DNA of 64,000 bases. Origin: an uncultured Victivallaceae bacterium (GTDB taxonomy: Bacteria; Verrucomicrobiota; Lentisphaeria; Victivallales; Victivallaceae). Below the pieces are notes generated by a model. The model worked only from the letters and a program-made list of their open reading frames with translations. It searched no databases and was not told the DNA's origin. The number at the start of each line of letters is the position of its first letter. Within the stretch, counting starts at the first letter, position 1. A program made the translations under genes and the position numbers. The stretch is from positions 1 to 64,000 of the forward strand of contig CALXOD010000067.1 in NCBI GenBank assembly GCA_944389925.1, written 5' to 3'. Positions 15,722-24,943 of the stretch are shown here, one piece after another.

Positions 15722-18700
15722 TATGGCTGCTCCTTTCGCGGCAGTTGATATAGATTTTTCCCCGAGGCGAAAGCAATGCCGGAGGTGGATACGACTATGT
15801 CGGGGGTAAAGGCCGCTGTCATGTCGCGTTCATAATCGGCTACGGCTTCCGGCGTGCCATCCGGAGCGATCCAGTAGAGTTCACCGGAATCGACGAGCGC
15901 GAGCAATCGGTCTCCGTCCGCACACATCCGGCGCAGCGGTGCGGCAAGCCGCAGCAGTTTGACTCGTTTCCCGTCACCGTCGAACCAATGAATTTCTCCT
16001 GTGGCGGTGCCTACTGCGAATTTCGCTTTTTCCGGACCGTTGACCGGGACGATGGCAATCGGACGGGCTCCGACGTTGATTCGTTCCCAGCTGATCCGAC
16101 TGCCGTTCGGCGGCGTCATGACGTAGACGCAGTTGTCGGAACGCCCGGACAGTCCATCCAGTTTCCCGTCGCCGTCAAGATCGGCTGCCGCGGCGCAGTA
16201 GGTCCAGGGACTGACTCCGACCTGCTGGATCAGACGTTTTCCGTCGTCGTCCAGGAGCCGGTGCCAGTAATATTCATTGCCGGCGATGATTTCATCACGG
16301 CCGTCGCCATCGAGATCGGCAGCGCTGCCGACGGTGTTGCTGTGAACGATGTGATGCTTCCAGCGCAGTTTGCCGGTAGCCGGATCAATCGCATAGAAGA
16401 AGGCGCCTTCTCCGGCCACAATGAGCGAATCCGCGTCTCCGGTGTCCGCCTGAAGCCGGGCCGTAAAGATCTGTCGGGCCGGACCGTTGCGGCCATGGAA
16501 GGCGGGCAAGGGGAATTCCCATTGCAATTTGCCGTCGTTGTCGAAGAAGCGCAGACGGGCATTGCCTTCAGCGTCCTCCTGCATTGCGCCGACGGCCCAG
16601 CCGATGCTGCGATCGGGAAAGACAAAGGCGCAGATTGCGGTAACTGCGGCAGGAAGCTGCTGTTCAAAGCGGAGCTTCCCATCCGGACCGAGCACGCGAA
16701 AGCTGCCGTTTTCCATTCCGATGCCGAGGGTTCCGTCTGGTGCGGTTGCCAATGCGCGGATGCGATCAGGCAGGGAACTACGGACAGCATTCCGGTGCGG
16801 CAGGGAGGATTTTGTAGGGGCGGCGGCAGGGATGGGAGCGCCTGCCCGGGCTGCGAGAGTTTTCAGCGCTTCTGCCAGTTCGGGGGTGCCCGGGAGGCGG
16901 ACGGTCTGTGGCTGGTTGAAATTCAGATGCAGGTCGCCCAGGTGCAGGCGGGTTACTCCGACTCCGGCGATACCGTCGGCTGCCGCGAAAAGCTGTTCGG
17001 CCGCGATGTCGGCGTCACCGCTGTGCAGCGTACCGGCGACTGCGAGCAGCGGACGACCGGCGGCATCGGCGATCCAGGCATCGGCGCCGAGAGGACGGAT
17101 GACGGCTTTTTCAACGCTTTCCCGGCTGCCGGGATGGAAGAAGTGAACCATCCGGAAGCGTTCCCCGGTTTTCAGCTCTCCGGCTTTGACGGAACGGATC
17201 ACCCGGAGCAGGGGGGAGCTCAGCGGATAATCCCGGTAGGATCCGCTTTTGGCCATAAAGGACGAGGAATCATACTGGGTATGGGGAATGCGGAGCGCCC
17301 CGGTTCCTTCGGTGACGGAGAAGCAATCCGGATCGCCATTAACTCCGGACGGCTGCTGACGAAAGATGAAATTCTGTGGATTTTGCGCTTCCATATCTCC
17401 GAGAATACGGAAGAGGGCATCCATCCGGTAATGTCCCGGTTCCCGGGCAGTGACAGTGTCGATTATCCAGAATCCATCGCGGCTGATCCAACCGACATCA
17501 CGTCGCCAGTCTGTTCCGTTGTACTGTTCCAGCAACAGCGACAGCGCACCGACGCGGTTGCCGGGAGCGACGGCGGAACCTAGAATCTGGGAGAAACGCG
17601 ATAACTGCCGTTCCCGAAATGAATCGGGGAATGCGAGTTCACTGTTCCGGGCGACGGTGATGCTGTTAGTTTCATCCGGATATCGGCGGCAGTAGTCGCC
17701 CTCGACCAGCCAGACGTGACTGCCGCGCAGATACTGGGAAATCGCATTGGCGTCGAGGTGGCCATGCGGCGCCGCAGAAACTCCGGAAAGAACCAGGAAG
17801 TCGGAATCATCGTTCCAGGATGTACGGAAGATTGCCTTATCCAGGGTCGGGCGCTGGAACAGGTTTGCGCAGTGGTTGTAGTCCAGCCGAAAGTCGTCCA
17901 TGGGAAAGATTTCCAGTCCTGCGAACGACCGGGGACGTGGCAGGTCGGTCCGCGGTTCCAGCGGATAGTCATCCATTTCCGCCAGCCGGAAGGGGTCCCG
18001 GGTCGTGCGCCGCGCGGCAGCGGCAATGTATTCTGCCTCCTCATCGCCGAGGAAATCAGCTGCATAGAGCAGCATCGGCGTGGTGCCTACGTTAAACAGC
18101 GGAATGCTGTCTCCGTATCCGGCGGTGTAGCCGAGGTGGTGATAGTTCGCTTTGAGATAACGGATGTATTGCTGAAAACCGGGAGAACGGAAAAAGTCCG
18201 GAGTCATCTTGCCTGAGGCAATCAGATAATTCAATACGTTACGGTAACTGAGGCACTGATAAGCGGTGGCGTCTTCCGGGCCGAGAGGGAACGGCAGGAC
18301 GCCGTCGAGTGTCTTTTCGGCAAGATCGATCCAGAAGTCCGCCGGCTTGAAGTGGTAATGACGCCGGAGGTATTCTGCGCCGAAATAAAGGGTTCGTGCC
18401 GAGAAAACCGGATGGTTGGTGTAATACACAATCCGATTTTCCGCATAGTTTTTCAGCGGCATTGAGAGGTCTTTGTCCCGGAGGCAGTGTTCCATCACGT
18501 AGCGGATGATCTCCGCGGACAGCCGCCGGTCTGCATCGGTGAATGCGGGACTGTCGGAGACCACGTCGACGAACCATGGGAATTGGAAAAACGGGAAATT
18601 CGGCGGTGTTTTCCGGGCGTCGAGGGATCCTTCGTAACGGTCGAAGTAAATTTTCTGGCATTCCGCAAAGAGCTTCGCGTATTCATCCCGTCCCGTCCGG

Positions 18701-19377
18701 CGGTACTGGTCGGCGAGCCTTCGGAAAAAGATGTTGATCGTCATGGCATTGGGATTGGAATTCGGGGGAACGTCATAATATTGACGCAGCGCATCCGGCA
18801 TCCTGGCGAACTCTTCGGGAATCGGAGCATCGCGATCAACCCCCTCCAGAAACCCGAATGCGGGCAAGGAGGCTCCCTGGGGCGATTTCTGCAGCAGCAG
18901 TTTCAGCATCTGAGCACGTTTTTCCGGCGTCGGACCGGCAATATAGATTGCACCAGCCCAGTCCGGCACATCCGGCATCACCCGCAGTTCCGCCTGCAAC
19001 GTCCGGGGTTCGATCCGAAACAGTGCCGCCAGGCGGCGAACCGGCAGGTTGGCACGACAGTCTCCATAAAGAATCAACGTCTTGCCTGCAATAGCCGCAG
19101 CACCGTCCTCATCAGAGAGGATCGGGATGGATTTTCCCCACGCCTGTTCCAGCCGCTGTTGAATCATTCGCGCCTCCCGCTGCTCCGTATCGCCGGCGGC
19201 AGCGATAATGACCGGGGGATGGGCAGGGTCGTTCAGTTGCAGTTCCCGCTTGATTTTGCAGGCTGGGAAGTCTTCTGGAAATGGCTGGGTAATGGTACGT
19301 TGCAGATCTCCCGCAGAACTCGCGGGAATGGTTGCAGCGAAAAATGCCGTCAGCAGAATGAATGAAAAGCGATACAT
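15721..19377 (-). CDS. Secreted heparinase II/III-like protein fused to a C-terminal beta-propeller
   Basis: Start at ATG 19377 after GGAGGAATGC, giving a signal peptide (MYRFSFILLTAFFAATIPASSA, cut near residue 22) and 1218 residues. An N-terminal domain of about 120 residues ('PVIIAAAGDTEQREARMIQQRLEQ') resembles the accessory domain of several glycoside hydrolases. The middle is an alpha-helical barrel, followed at about residues 535-580 by 'HGHLDANAISQYLRGSHVWLVEGDY', the heparinase II/III beta-sandwich signature with its His. From about residue 860 the protein becomes a propeller with FG-GAP-like repeats 'AADLDGDGRDEIIAG' and 'AAADLDGDGKLDGLSG'. A polysaccharide lyase acting on an acidic glycan is likely. 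The lyase-propeller fusion is unusual. Confidence 0.82.
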   Translation of the reverse strand: MYRFSFILLTAFFAATIPASSAGDLQRTITQPFPEDFPACKIKRELQLNDPAHPPVIIAAAGDTEQREARMIQQRLEQAWGKSIPILSDEDGAAAIAGKTLILYGDCRANLPVRRLAALFRIEPRTLQAELRVMPDVPDWAGAIYIAGPTPEKRAQMLKLLLQKSPQGASLPAFGFLEGVDRDAPIPEEFARMPDALRQYYDVPPNSNPNAMTINIFFRRLADQYRRTGRDEYAKLFAECQKIYFDRYEGSLDARKTPPNFPFFQFPWFVDVVSDSPAFTDADRRLSAEIIRYVMEHCLRDKDLSMPLKNYAENRIVYYTNHPVFSARTLYFGAEYLRRHYHFKPADFWIDLAEKTLDGVLPFPLGPEDATAYQCLSYRNVLNYLIASGKMTPDFFRSPGFQQYIRYLKANYHHLGYTAGYGDSIPLFNVGTTPMLLYAADFLGDEEAEYIAAAARRTTRDPFRLAEMDDYPLEPRTDLPRPRSFAGLEIFPMDDFRLDYNHCANLFQRPTLDKAIFRTSWNDDSDFLVLSGVSAAPHGHLDANAISQYLRGSHVWLVEGDYCRRYPDETNSITVARNSELAFPDSFRERQLSRFSQILGSAVAPGNRVGALSLLLEQYNGTDWRRDVGWISRDGFWIIDTVTAREPGHYRMDALFRILGDMEAQNPQNFIFRQQPSGVNGDPDCFSVTEGTGALRIPHTQYDSSSFMAKSGSYRDYPLSSPLLRVIRSVKAGELKTGERFRMVHFFHPGSRESVEKAVIRPLGADAWIADAAGRPLLAVAGTLHSGDADIAAEQLFAAADGIAGVGVTRLHLGDLHLNFNQPQTVRLPGTPELAEALKTLAARAGAPIPAAAPTKSSLPHRNAVRSSLPDRIRALATAPDGTLGIGMENGSFRVLGPDGKLRFEQQLPAAVTAICAFVFPDRSIGWAVGAMQEDAEGNARLRFFDNDGKLQWEFPLPAFHGRNGPARQIFTARLQADTGDADSLIVAGEGAFFYAIDPATGKLRWKHHIVHSNTVGSAADLDGDGRDEIIAGNEYYWHRLLDDDGKRLIQQVGVSPWTYCAAAADLDGDGKLDGLSGRSDNCVYVMTPPNGSRISWERINVGARPIAIVPVNGPEKAKFAVGTATGEIHWFDGDGKRVKLLRLAAPLRRMCADGDRLLALVDSGELYWIAPDGTPEAVADYERDMTAAFTPDIVVSTSGIAFASGKNLYQLPRKEQP

Positions 19378-19533
19378 GCATTCCTCCGTAGTCGAATGTT
19401 TGATGTGTTTTGAGTGGTAATATGGTTTTCTTTTGGTTGAAAAACAACCGTCGGATTGGACAAAAAGCGTACCCGGTGCTATTTTTTTGATCAATTCGAA
19501 ATGGATCAATGATTCCAAAACAGCAGGAGTTGA

Positions 19534-20301
19534 ATGTCAATGGATGATTATGTGAAAATCATGCCGTGCCTGGATATGAGAGATGGCCGGGTGGTGAAAG
19601 GGGTGCACTTTGTAGACATCGCCGACGCCGGCGATCCGGTGGCGTGCGCCCGGGCCTATTGCGAAGCGGGCGCGGACGAACTGGCGCTGCTGGACATCAA
19701 TGCGACGGTGGAGAACCGCCCGACCCTGCTGCAGGTGGTGCGGGACGTGGCGGCGGTCTGCACCGTGCCGTTCACGGTGGGCGGCGGTATCGGCAGCGTG
19801 GAGGCCGCCGCGGCGGTGCTGGAGGCTGGTGCGGACAAGGTTTCCATCAGCAGTGCGGCGTTCCGGAATCCCGGTCTGGTGCCGGAATTGATCAAAGCCT
19901 TCGGCGCGGACAAAATCACCGTCGCCATCGACGTGGACGTCAATCCGGACCTGCCCTCCGGGTATGAGGTGTATATCGACGGCGGCCGTACCGCGACCGG
20001 TGTAGACGCACTGGAATGGGCGAAAAAGGTGGATTCGTTCGGCGTGCCGGTCATTCTGCCGACCAGCAAAGCGGGAGACGGGGCGCGTACCGGTTATGAT
20101 CTGCCGGTGATCCGGGCGATGGCGTCGGCCTGCAAGGCCCGGATCGTGGCATCGGGCGGTGCCGGCAAAATGGATGATTTTCTGGCGGCCGTGGATGCCG
20201 GAGCGGGGATTTTGCTGGCGGCTTCGGTGTTTCATTTTCACGTAATCGATATTCGGGAACTCAAGGACTTCCTGTATCGGAACGGAGTGAAGGTTCGCTG
20301 A
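19534..20301 (+). CDS. hisF: Imidazole glycerol phosphate synthase subunit HisF
   Basis: A 255-residue TIM barrel. The N-terminal 'MPCLDMRDGRVVKGVHF' contains the first catalytic Asp; 'VAIDVDVN' supplies the second; 'IVASGGAGKMDDFL' and 'LAASVFHFHVIDIRELKDFL' are HisF-specific phosphate-binding segments. In the loop that usually reads T-S-x-D-x-D-G the protein has T-S-K-A-G-D-G, losing the first Asp but keeping the second. HisF cyclises PRFAR with ammonia from HisH, producing ImGP and AICAR. It is monocistronic, with no hisH or other his gene nearby, and ends in a 12-bp-stem terminator. Confidence 0.9.
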   Translation: MSMDDYVKIMPCLDMRDGRVVKGVHFVDIADAGDPVACARAYCEAGADELALLDINATVENRPTLLQVVRDVAAVCTVPFTVGGGIGSVEAAAAVLEAGADKVSISSAAFRNPGLVPELIKAFGADKITVAIDVDVNPDLPSGYEVYIDGGRTATGVDALEWAKKVDSFGVPVILPTSKAGDGARTGYDLPVIRAMASACKARIVASGGAGKMDDFLAAVDAGAGILLAASVFHFHVIDIRELKDFLYRNGVKVR

Positions 20302-20322
20302 AGCGCGGGACGCATTCAAAAA

Positions 20323-20355
20323 AGAAACGGCGGGGATTCCCGCCGTTTCTTTTTT
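20323..20355. terminator. Bidirectional intrinsic terminator
   Basis: A perfect 12-bp stem AGAAACGGCGGG / CCCGCCGTTTCT with a 4-base loop. T-runs follow on both strands, so it serves hisF (plus) and the convergent pseudopilin gene (minus). Confidence 0.93.
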
Positions 20356-20377
20356 GCTCTGAAACCCGGAAGATACG

Positions 20378-21097
20378 TTACTTGATTCTTTCGTAGTAAT
20401 ATTTTTCCGGCTGGGTGATTTTTTCAGAAGTCATCCCCGCTTCCAGGACTTTCTGACGCTGGGTATCGGCATGACCGTCGGCCCAGAGCACATTGATAGC
20501 GGCATTGTGGCGGTCGCCGACGCCGGGGCCGTAGTTGTAATAGTACAAGGCCGCATGTTGAGCACTCGAAGTAGCGGTATGGTCCGCACTGTCTCCGCTC
20601 AGGATAGTTTCAGATGGCATGTTGAGCTGCTGAATCTTATAGATCGTGTAGAGTCGGTCATCACGGTATCCGGCACCGGTGAAATTCCAGCCATAGCCGC
20701 CCCATTTATGCTTTTGTTCGGTATTGGGTGCAGAGGCCAATTTCCCAACTGACCAGCTCGGGCAGAGGAAAACGCCTTCTCCCAGCACCGTCTGTTCGCC
20801 CGCGCTTTTGTTTGGATCGATATCGTTTCCGACGTATGGCGCGAGACGGCGTTTCCAGTTGGCCCACTCGTACTCCACATAAATACCGCTTTTGTTTTCC
20901 ATATATGGCAGATAATCATCGTTTGCCTGCATGTAGAACTGGACACCCAGCCCCTGCTGTTTGAGGTTGCTGATGCAGGAAATTTTTTCAGCAGTCTTCT
21001 GAGCCTTGGACAGGGCCGGCAGGAGCATACCGGCGAGGATGGCGATGATGGCAATGACCACCAGCAATTCGATCAGGGTGAATTTTTTATTTGTCAT
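20378..21097 (-). CDS. Prepilin N-terminal domain protein, H-x9-D-G type
   Basis: A 239-residue DUF1559-like pseudopilin. Leader MTNKK, helix [20 protein letters not shown] at residues 6-25, then L-S-K-A-Q-K-T-A and '[11 protein letters not shown]'. The C-terminus has [13 protein letters not shown] (H-x9-D-G exactly). These proteins are thought to be exported by the type II secretion/type IV pilus-like machinery; no enzymatic role is known. Lys precedes the cleavage point. It lies 69 bases downstream of another copy, with which it may be co-transcribed. Confidence 0.8.
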   Translation of the reverse strand: MTNKKFTLIELLVVIAIIAILAGMLLPALSKAQKTAEKISCISNLKQQGLGVQFYMQANDDYLPYMENKSGIYVEYEWANWKRRLAPYVGNDIDPNKSAGEQTVLGEGVFLCPSWSVGKLASAPNTEQKHKWGGYGWNFTGAGYRDDRLYTIYKIQQLNMPSETILSGDSADHTATSSAQHAALYYYNYGPGVGDRHNAAINVLWADGHADTQRQKVLEAGMTSEKITQPEKYYYERIK

Positions 21098-21166
21098 CAG
21101 AGAAGATCCCGTTGTTCAAGTTTCGTTGTTGTCGACGTTATATATTATGAGGACAGAAAAGGCGCA

Positions 21167-21889
21167 TTATTCAGTCTTTCCCATCCAGAACAGATCTCCT
21201 TCAGCGGTGTTGATGTACAGGCCGAGAACTTTTTTCTGGTCGACGTGTCCGTCGAAATACGCGACGTTTACCGTGTTGTTATGGCGCAATCTGACATCTT
21301 CGTTGTTGTCCATGCTGTCCGGAGACGGGTTCGCATGCTGTTCCGGTCCCCACCAAGCTTCGGAAGCAGTGGAGTTGATGTTCAACCGGCCATCGGCAAA
21401 TGCGAACTGAGATGAAGGATTACGGGCATCACTTTTCTTGTTGGGGTAGGTGGGACTCGCGGAATAGTAGCCGAATACCCGTCTCGTTGCCTTGGGATTG
21501 TCGATGCAGGCAATACTGTTGTAGCCATAGCTGCCGACCGCGTAGTCGCCGGTATACATATATTTATATTTGGCGGAGGGACAGACGGCGAGTTTGATGT
21601 GAACCGGTTCCTTGGCGGTGACATCCGGATAGCGGCCGCCGGCCAGGTAGGGATAGAGATAATACCAGAACGTCAGTCCTTTATTATACCCCCAAGTGGT
21701 ATATCCGTCGTTATCCATGGCATATTGTTCATGGCCGAGCGCGATCTGCTTGAGGTTGCTTTTACAGGAAGCGCTTTTGGCGGTTTCCCGGGCCCGACTG
21801 AGGGCCGGCAGAAGCATACCGGCGAGGATGGCGATGATCGCAATGACTATCAGCAGTTCAATCAGGGTGAATTTCTGTTTTTTCCGCAT
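21167..21889 (-). CDS. Prepilin N-terminal domain protein, H-x9-D-G type
   Basis: Start at ATG 21889 ([13 protein letters not shown]), after AAGGA; the frame is open to 21967 but with no prepilin-compatible start. The 240-residue product has the same architecture as its neighbour: helix, '[23 protein letters not shown]', and C-terminal [13 protein letters not shown] matching H-x9-D-G. It is preceded by a good minus-strand promoter and a leader of roughly 110 bases. The two tandem copies differ in their variable middle regions, consistent with diversified secreted or pseudopilus components rather than a recent duplication. Confidence 0.8.
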   Translation of the reverse strand: MRKKQKFTLIELLIVIAIIAILAGMLLPALSRARETAKSASCKSNLKQIALGHEQYAMDNDGYTTWGYNKGLTFWYYLYPYLAGGRYPDVTAKEPVHIKLAVCPSAKYKYMYTGDYAVGSYGYNSIACIDNPKATRRVFGYYSASPTYPNKKSDARNPSSQFAFADGRLNINSTASEAWWGPEQHANPSPDSMDNNEDVRLRHNNTVNVAYFDGHVDQKKVLGLYINTAEGDLFWMGKTE

Positions 21890-22003
21890 TTCGTTGTCCT
21901 TTCTGTATATAGTGATAATACAGTTATACGGTTTTGCCGTTTGATTCTGCAGTTGAAGCAAAGTCACCGCGAGCGATACGCTATACTCCTCTTTCCGAAA
22001 TAT

Positions 22004-22032
22004 AATATAACAAAAAAATAACGGGATGGCAA
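22004..22032 (-). promoter_or_regulatory. Candidate sigma70 promoter for the pseudopilin pair
   Basis: Read on the minus strand: TTGCCA, 17 bases, TATATT. The predicted transcript starts near 21997, about 110 bases before the coding start at 21889. The spacer and surrounding DNA are strongly AT-rich. Confidence 0.5.
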
Positions 22033-22187
22033 GTCAAAAAACGTTTTTTTTTAGGTGCTGAGGAGAAAAAAAGAAAAATTACAGACAAAATCCTGTAGCC
22101 CGCAGAACATCCGTTTTGCTGAAATGATGTGGAAATAAACCGATTTTTTCTTGCAACCTGAAATCTTCCGGTGTATATTGAGAAAGC

Positions 22188-22218
22188 GCGCATAGAGATA
22201 TTGTATGCGCATTTTTTT
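22188..22218 (+). terminator. Orphan intrinsic terminator in the nagA upstream region
   Basis: Inverted repeat GCGCATA (22188-22194) / TATGCGC (22204-22210) with a 9-base loop, followed by ATTTTTTT. No plus-strand gene precedes it: the neighbour upstream is divergent. It could end a small RNA or be part of a regulated nagA leader. A TTGACA box lies just after it at 22223-22228. Confidence 0.55.
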
Positions 22219-22277
22219 ACTATTGACAAAAGAGAAACGGCTTTTCAAGTAAAAAAAGAGACAGGGGAGTTCGGAAA

Positions 22278-23264
22278 ATGTTGGAAGTTCCGGGATTTGT
22301 CGATTTGCAGGTGAATGGATATCTGGGGGTGGATTTCAGCGACGCCGCCCTCACAGAGGAAGATTTCATCCGGGTCAGCCGGAAATTGTTGGACAGCGGC
22401 TGTGTGGCGTTTCAGCCGACGGTGATCACCGCGTCCGAGGAGGTGTATCGGCGGAATCTTGCCATGATCGGTAAGATCATTCAGTCTGCGGAATTTCGTG
22501 GCCGGATTCTCGGGATTCATGTGGAAGGACCGTTTATTTCGGATCAGCCCGGGGCCGTAGGGGCGCACAATCCGGACTGTGTTCGGCCGGCTTCTGTGGA
22601 ATTTTTCAAAAAGATGCAGGAGTGGGCCGACGGAACCATCCGGCTGCTGACTCTCGCTGCCGAAAGTGAAGGGGCTGTGGAACTGACCCGTTATGCGTCC
22701 AGTACCGGCGTTGCTGTGTCGCTGGGCCATCAGCTGGCCGACGCCGCCCAGATGGCGGCCTGCCGTGATGCCGGCGCCACGTTGTTGACCCATCTCGGCA
22801 ACGGCATGCCCAATGAAGTCAACCGGCACCGCAATCCGTTGCTGGCCGGTCTGGGAGTGGATGGCTTGACTGCGATGATCATCGCCGACGGCCACCATTT
22901 GCCGCGCGAACTGGTCAAGGTGATCATCCGCGCCAAAGGGGTGGAGAACACGCTGGTGGTCAGTGACGCTTCCTCCCTGGCAGGAATGCCTCCGGGACGT
23001 TACCATTCGATGGGGAATGATGTGGTGATTGAAGAGAACGGTTATCTGCACAATCCTGCCAAGAAATGTCTGGTGGGATCGTCGGCGACGATTTTCGGCT
23101 GCGTTAAAGTGCTTTGCGAAATTCCGGGCTTGTCGCCCGAGGACATTATCCGTTTGGCTTATACCAACCCGCTTCGGGCGATCCATGCGGATCCCGCTGA
23201 GCTGCGCCCTGCCGGACAGCGCTGTGTCTGGTCAGAAGAAAAGCATCAGTTTGAACGGATTTGA
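22278..23264 (+). CDS. nagA: N-acetylglucosamine-6-phosphate deacetylase-like amidohydrolase
   Basis: A 328-residue amidohydrolase with GGGGAG eight bases before ATG 22278. NagA landmarks: 'VPGFVDLQVNGYLGVDF' at the very start, the metal ligand Glu in H-V-E-G-P-F (about residue 83), His in S-L-G-H-Q, His in L-T-H-L-G-N-G-M, D-G-H-H and the catalytic Asp in V-S-D-A-S. The reaction removes acetate from GlcNAc-6-P. The protein lacks the first roughly 50 residues and the closing C-terminal strands that form the small beta domain of ordinary NagA (about 380 residues), so it is a near-minimal TIM barrel. No nagB is adjacent. Confidence 0.82.
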   Translation: MLEVPGFVDLQVNGYLGVDFSDAALTEEDFIRVSRKLLDSGCVAFQPTVITASEEVYRRNLAMIGKIIQSAEFRGRILGIHVEGPFISDQPGAVGAHNPDCVRPASVEFFKKMQEWADGTIRLLTLAAESEGAVELTRYASSTGVAVSLGHQLADAAQMAACRDAGATLLTHLGNGMPNEVNRHRNPLLAGLGVDGLTAMIIADGHHLPRELVKVIIRAKGVENTLVVSDASSLAGMPPGRYHSMGNDVVIEENGYLHNPAKKCLVGSSATIFGCVKVLCEIPGLSPEDIIRLAYTNPLRAIHADPAELRPAGQRCVWSEEKHQFERI

Positions 23265-23307
23265 CCTGAGTCGTTTCCGGAAAAAGCAGGAAAAACGCAA
23301 AAACCGC

Positions 23308-23335
23308 TTGCAGAATCGGTTTATTGCGATATATT
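23308..23335 (+). promoter_or_regulatory. Candidate promoter of the rpsP operon
   Basis: TTGCAG (23308-23313), 16-base spacer, TATATT (23330-23335). This leaves an untranslated leader of about 175 bases before rpsP, in which I see no recognised ribosomal-protein regulatory fold. Confidence 0.45.
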
Positions 23336-23518
23336 AGTGATTCTTCAACATGGCGGTTGTTTGTGCCGGGATCAGGCTGTTCATCCTCTGAGCCGGTTCC
23401 GGGAGCAGCAATCGTGGCGGATGTTGTTCCGCCCGCTGTGCCCTGTAGCTGGAGGCGCGGTTGCGGTCGAAGCACTGTTTTTAGGTGAGAAAGACACGGA
23501 AAAAAGGTTGAAAAAGTT

Positions 23519-23872
23519 ATGGTAAGAATCAGACTGAAACGGACCGGCACCCGGAATGCCAGTTGCTTCCGGATTGTAGTGATGGATGAACGCTCCAGCC
23601 GCGACGGCAAGGCGATCGAAGAACTCGGTTTCTACGATCCCCGGCGCAAGGACGAAAAAATCGCCCTGGATCGTTTCAATTACTGGAAAGGTGTCGGCGC
23701 CATGGTTTCTGAAACGGTAGCCGCCATCGCCGCCCGCGCCGACAAAGGGGTGTCGCTCAAGGACAAAGTGAAACCGGTCAAGCCGTCCAAGAAGGCACAG
23801 GCTGCTGCCGCCGCTGCGGAAAAAGCCAAGGCGGAAGCCGCCGCTGGTGATGAAGGCGAAGCGCAGGCGTAA
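23519..23872 (+). CDS. rpsP: 30S ribosomal protein S16
   Basis: A 117-residue S16: 'MVRIRLKRTGTRNASCFRIVVMD' at the N-terminus and 'GFYDPRRKDEKIALD' are diagnostic. After the conserved core (about 80 residues) comes a lineage-type extension rich in Ala, Lys and Glu (residues 85-117). It heads a translation/RNA-processing operon rpsP-khpA-trmD-rplS-rnhB. In many bacteria rimM lies between the KH gene and trmD; it is absent here. Confidence 0.96.
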   Translation: MVRIRLKRTGTRNASCFRIVVMDERSSRDGKAIEELGFYDPRRKDEKIALDRFNYWKGVGAMVSETVAAIAARADKGVSLKDKVKPVKPSKKAQAAAAAAEKAKAEAAAGDEGEAQA

Positions 23873-23919
23873 CGCCGGACCGGCATTTTCGGTGTATGAT
23901 TATTTTTGAGGAATGAAAA

Positions 23920-24234
23920 GTGCTGAAGGCATTTTTAAGATTTTTGACCGGCGCTTCCGCCAGGCCGGCGACAGTCTCTGCCGGTGAGCGCGGCATTCGT
24001 GATTTGGAAGGTTTTGTGGAGTATGTGGCGCGCGCTCTGGTGGACGCTCCGGATGATGTCCGGGTGACCCGAGAGGAGAACGCCGAAGGTTGCACCATCC
24101 GGATCGATTGTCGCAAGGAAGATATCGGCAAAATCGTCGGGAAACGCGGTAAGACGATCATGGCCATCCGTTCGCTGGTGAGCGGGGCTGCCGGTCGTAT
24201 GCGCCAGCGAGTCTCGGTCGAAGTGGTTGATTGA
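23920..24234 (+). CDS. khpA: KH-domain RNA-binding protein KhpA
   Basis: GTG start at 23920 preceded by GAGGA. A 104-residue protein whose C-terminal half is a type II KH domain with the RNA-binding [10 protein letters not shown] loop at about residues 73-82 (GxxG = G-K-R-G). The position right after rpsP is the standard one for KhpA/YlqC, which binds RNA, often with KhpB, and influences cell division and sRNA stability in some bacteria. The N-terminal 25 residues are longer than in typical KhpA (about 76-80 residues). The stop overlaps or abuts the trmD start. Confidence 0.88.
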   Translation: MLKAFLRFLTGASARPATVSAGERGIRDLEGFVEYVARALVDAPDDVRVTREENAEGCTIRIDCRKEDIGKIVGKRGKTIMAIRSLVSGAAGRMRQRVSVEVVD

Positions 24235-24235
24235 A

Positions 24236-24943
24236 TTGAAGATCGATATCCTGACCCTGTTTCCGGAAATGTATCCGGGGCCGCTGGGGGAAAGCATCAT
24301 CGGTCGCGCGGTCAGGAACGGTCTGGTGGAAATCAACGCGGTTGATTTGCGGCGTTACGCATCTGACCAGCGAGGCACGGTGGACGAGAAGCCTTACGGC
24401 GGCGGTCCCGGTATGCTGATGAAGGTTGAGGTGCTGACTGCGGCAATTGAGGATCTGCGGCGTGAGGAGACTCTGGTGTTGCTGACTTCTCCCCGGGGGC
24501 GGCGATTTGATCAGGCCGCGGCTGTTGAACTGAGTTGTCGAAAGCATCTGCTGATTGTCTGTGGCCATTATGAAGGCGTGGATCAGCGGGTGATTGATCA
24601 GCTGATTGACCGTGAGTATTCGATCGGAGACATGGTACTGACCAGCGGTAATCTGGCCGCGATGGTTATGGTGGATGCGATGGTCCGGCTGTTGCCGGGC
24701 GCATTGGGATGTGAGGAGTCGAGCAGCGACGAATCTTTTTCCGGAGGTCTGCTGGAATATCCTCAGTACACCCGCCCGCCGGAATTCCGGGGACGGACGG
24801 TCCCGGACATATTGCTGTCCGGCGATCATCAGCGTATCGCGGCCTGGCGCCGCGAAGAGTCGGAGCGGTTGACGCGGGAGCGCCGCCCGGATTTGTGGGA
24901 ACGGTATTTGAAAACGAAAAAACTTGGAGGCAAGTTGAAATGA
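24236..24943 (+). CDS. trmD: tRNA (guanine-37-N1)-methyltransferase
   Basis: I choose TTG 24236, which gives [18 protein letters not shown], aligned with the family start; TTG 24227, overlapping khpA, is the alternative. The protein (235 residues) has the TrmD knot region '[17 protein letters not shown]' and '[29 protein letters not shown]', and '[11 protein letters not shown]' near residue 55. It methylates G37 of tRNAs to prevent frameshifting. The usual I-G-D-Y-V-L-T-G-G-E reads [10 protein letters not shown]. rplS overlaps its stop by four bases. Use of TTG could lower translation relative to the neighbours. Confidence 0.93.
   Translation: MKIDILTLFPEMYPGPLGESIIGRAVRNGLVEINAVDLRRYASDQRGTVDEKPYGGGPGMLMKVEVLTAAIEDLRREETLVLLTSPRGRRFDQAAAVELSCRKHLLIVCGHYEGVDQRVIDQLIDREYSIGDMVLTSGNLAAMVMVDAMVRLLPGALGCEESSSDESFSGGLLEYPQYTRPPEFRGRTVPDILLSGDHQRIAAWRREESERLTRERRPDLWERYLKTKKLGGKLK

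Noticed and set aside
15988-17583. 531-codon plus-strand frame inside the heparinase-like gene
   Set aside because: Antisense to a gene with signal peptide, ribosome binding site and family motifs; the composition is not protein-like.
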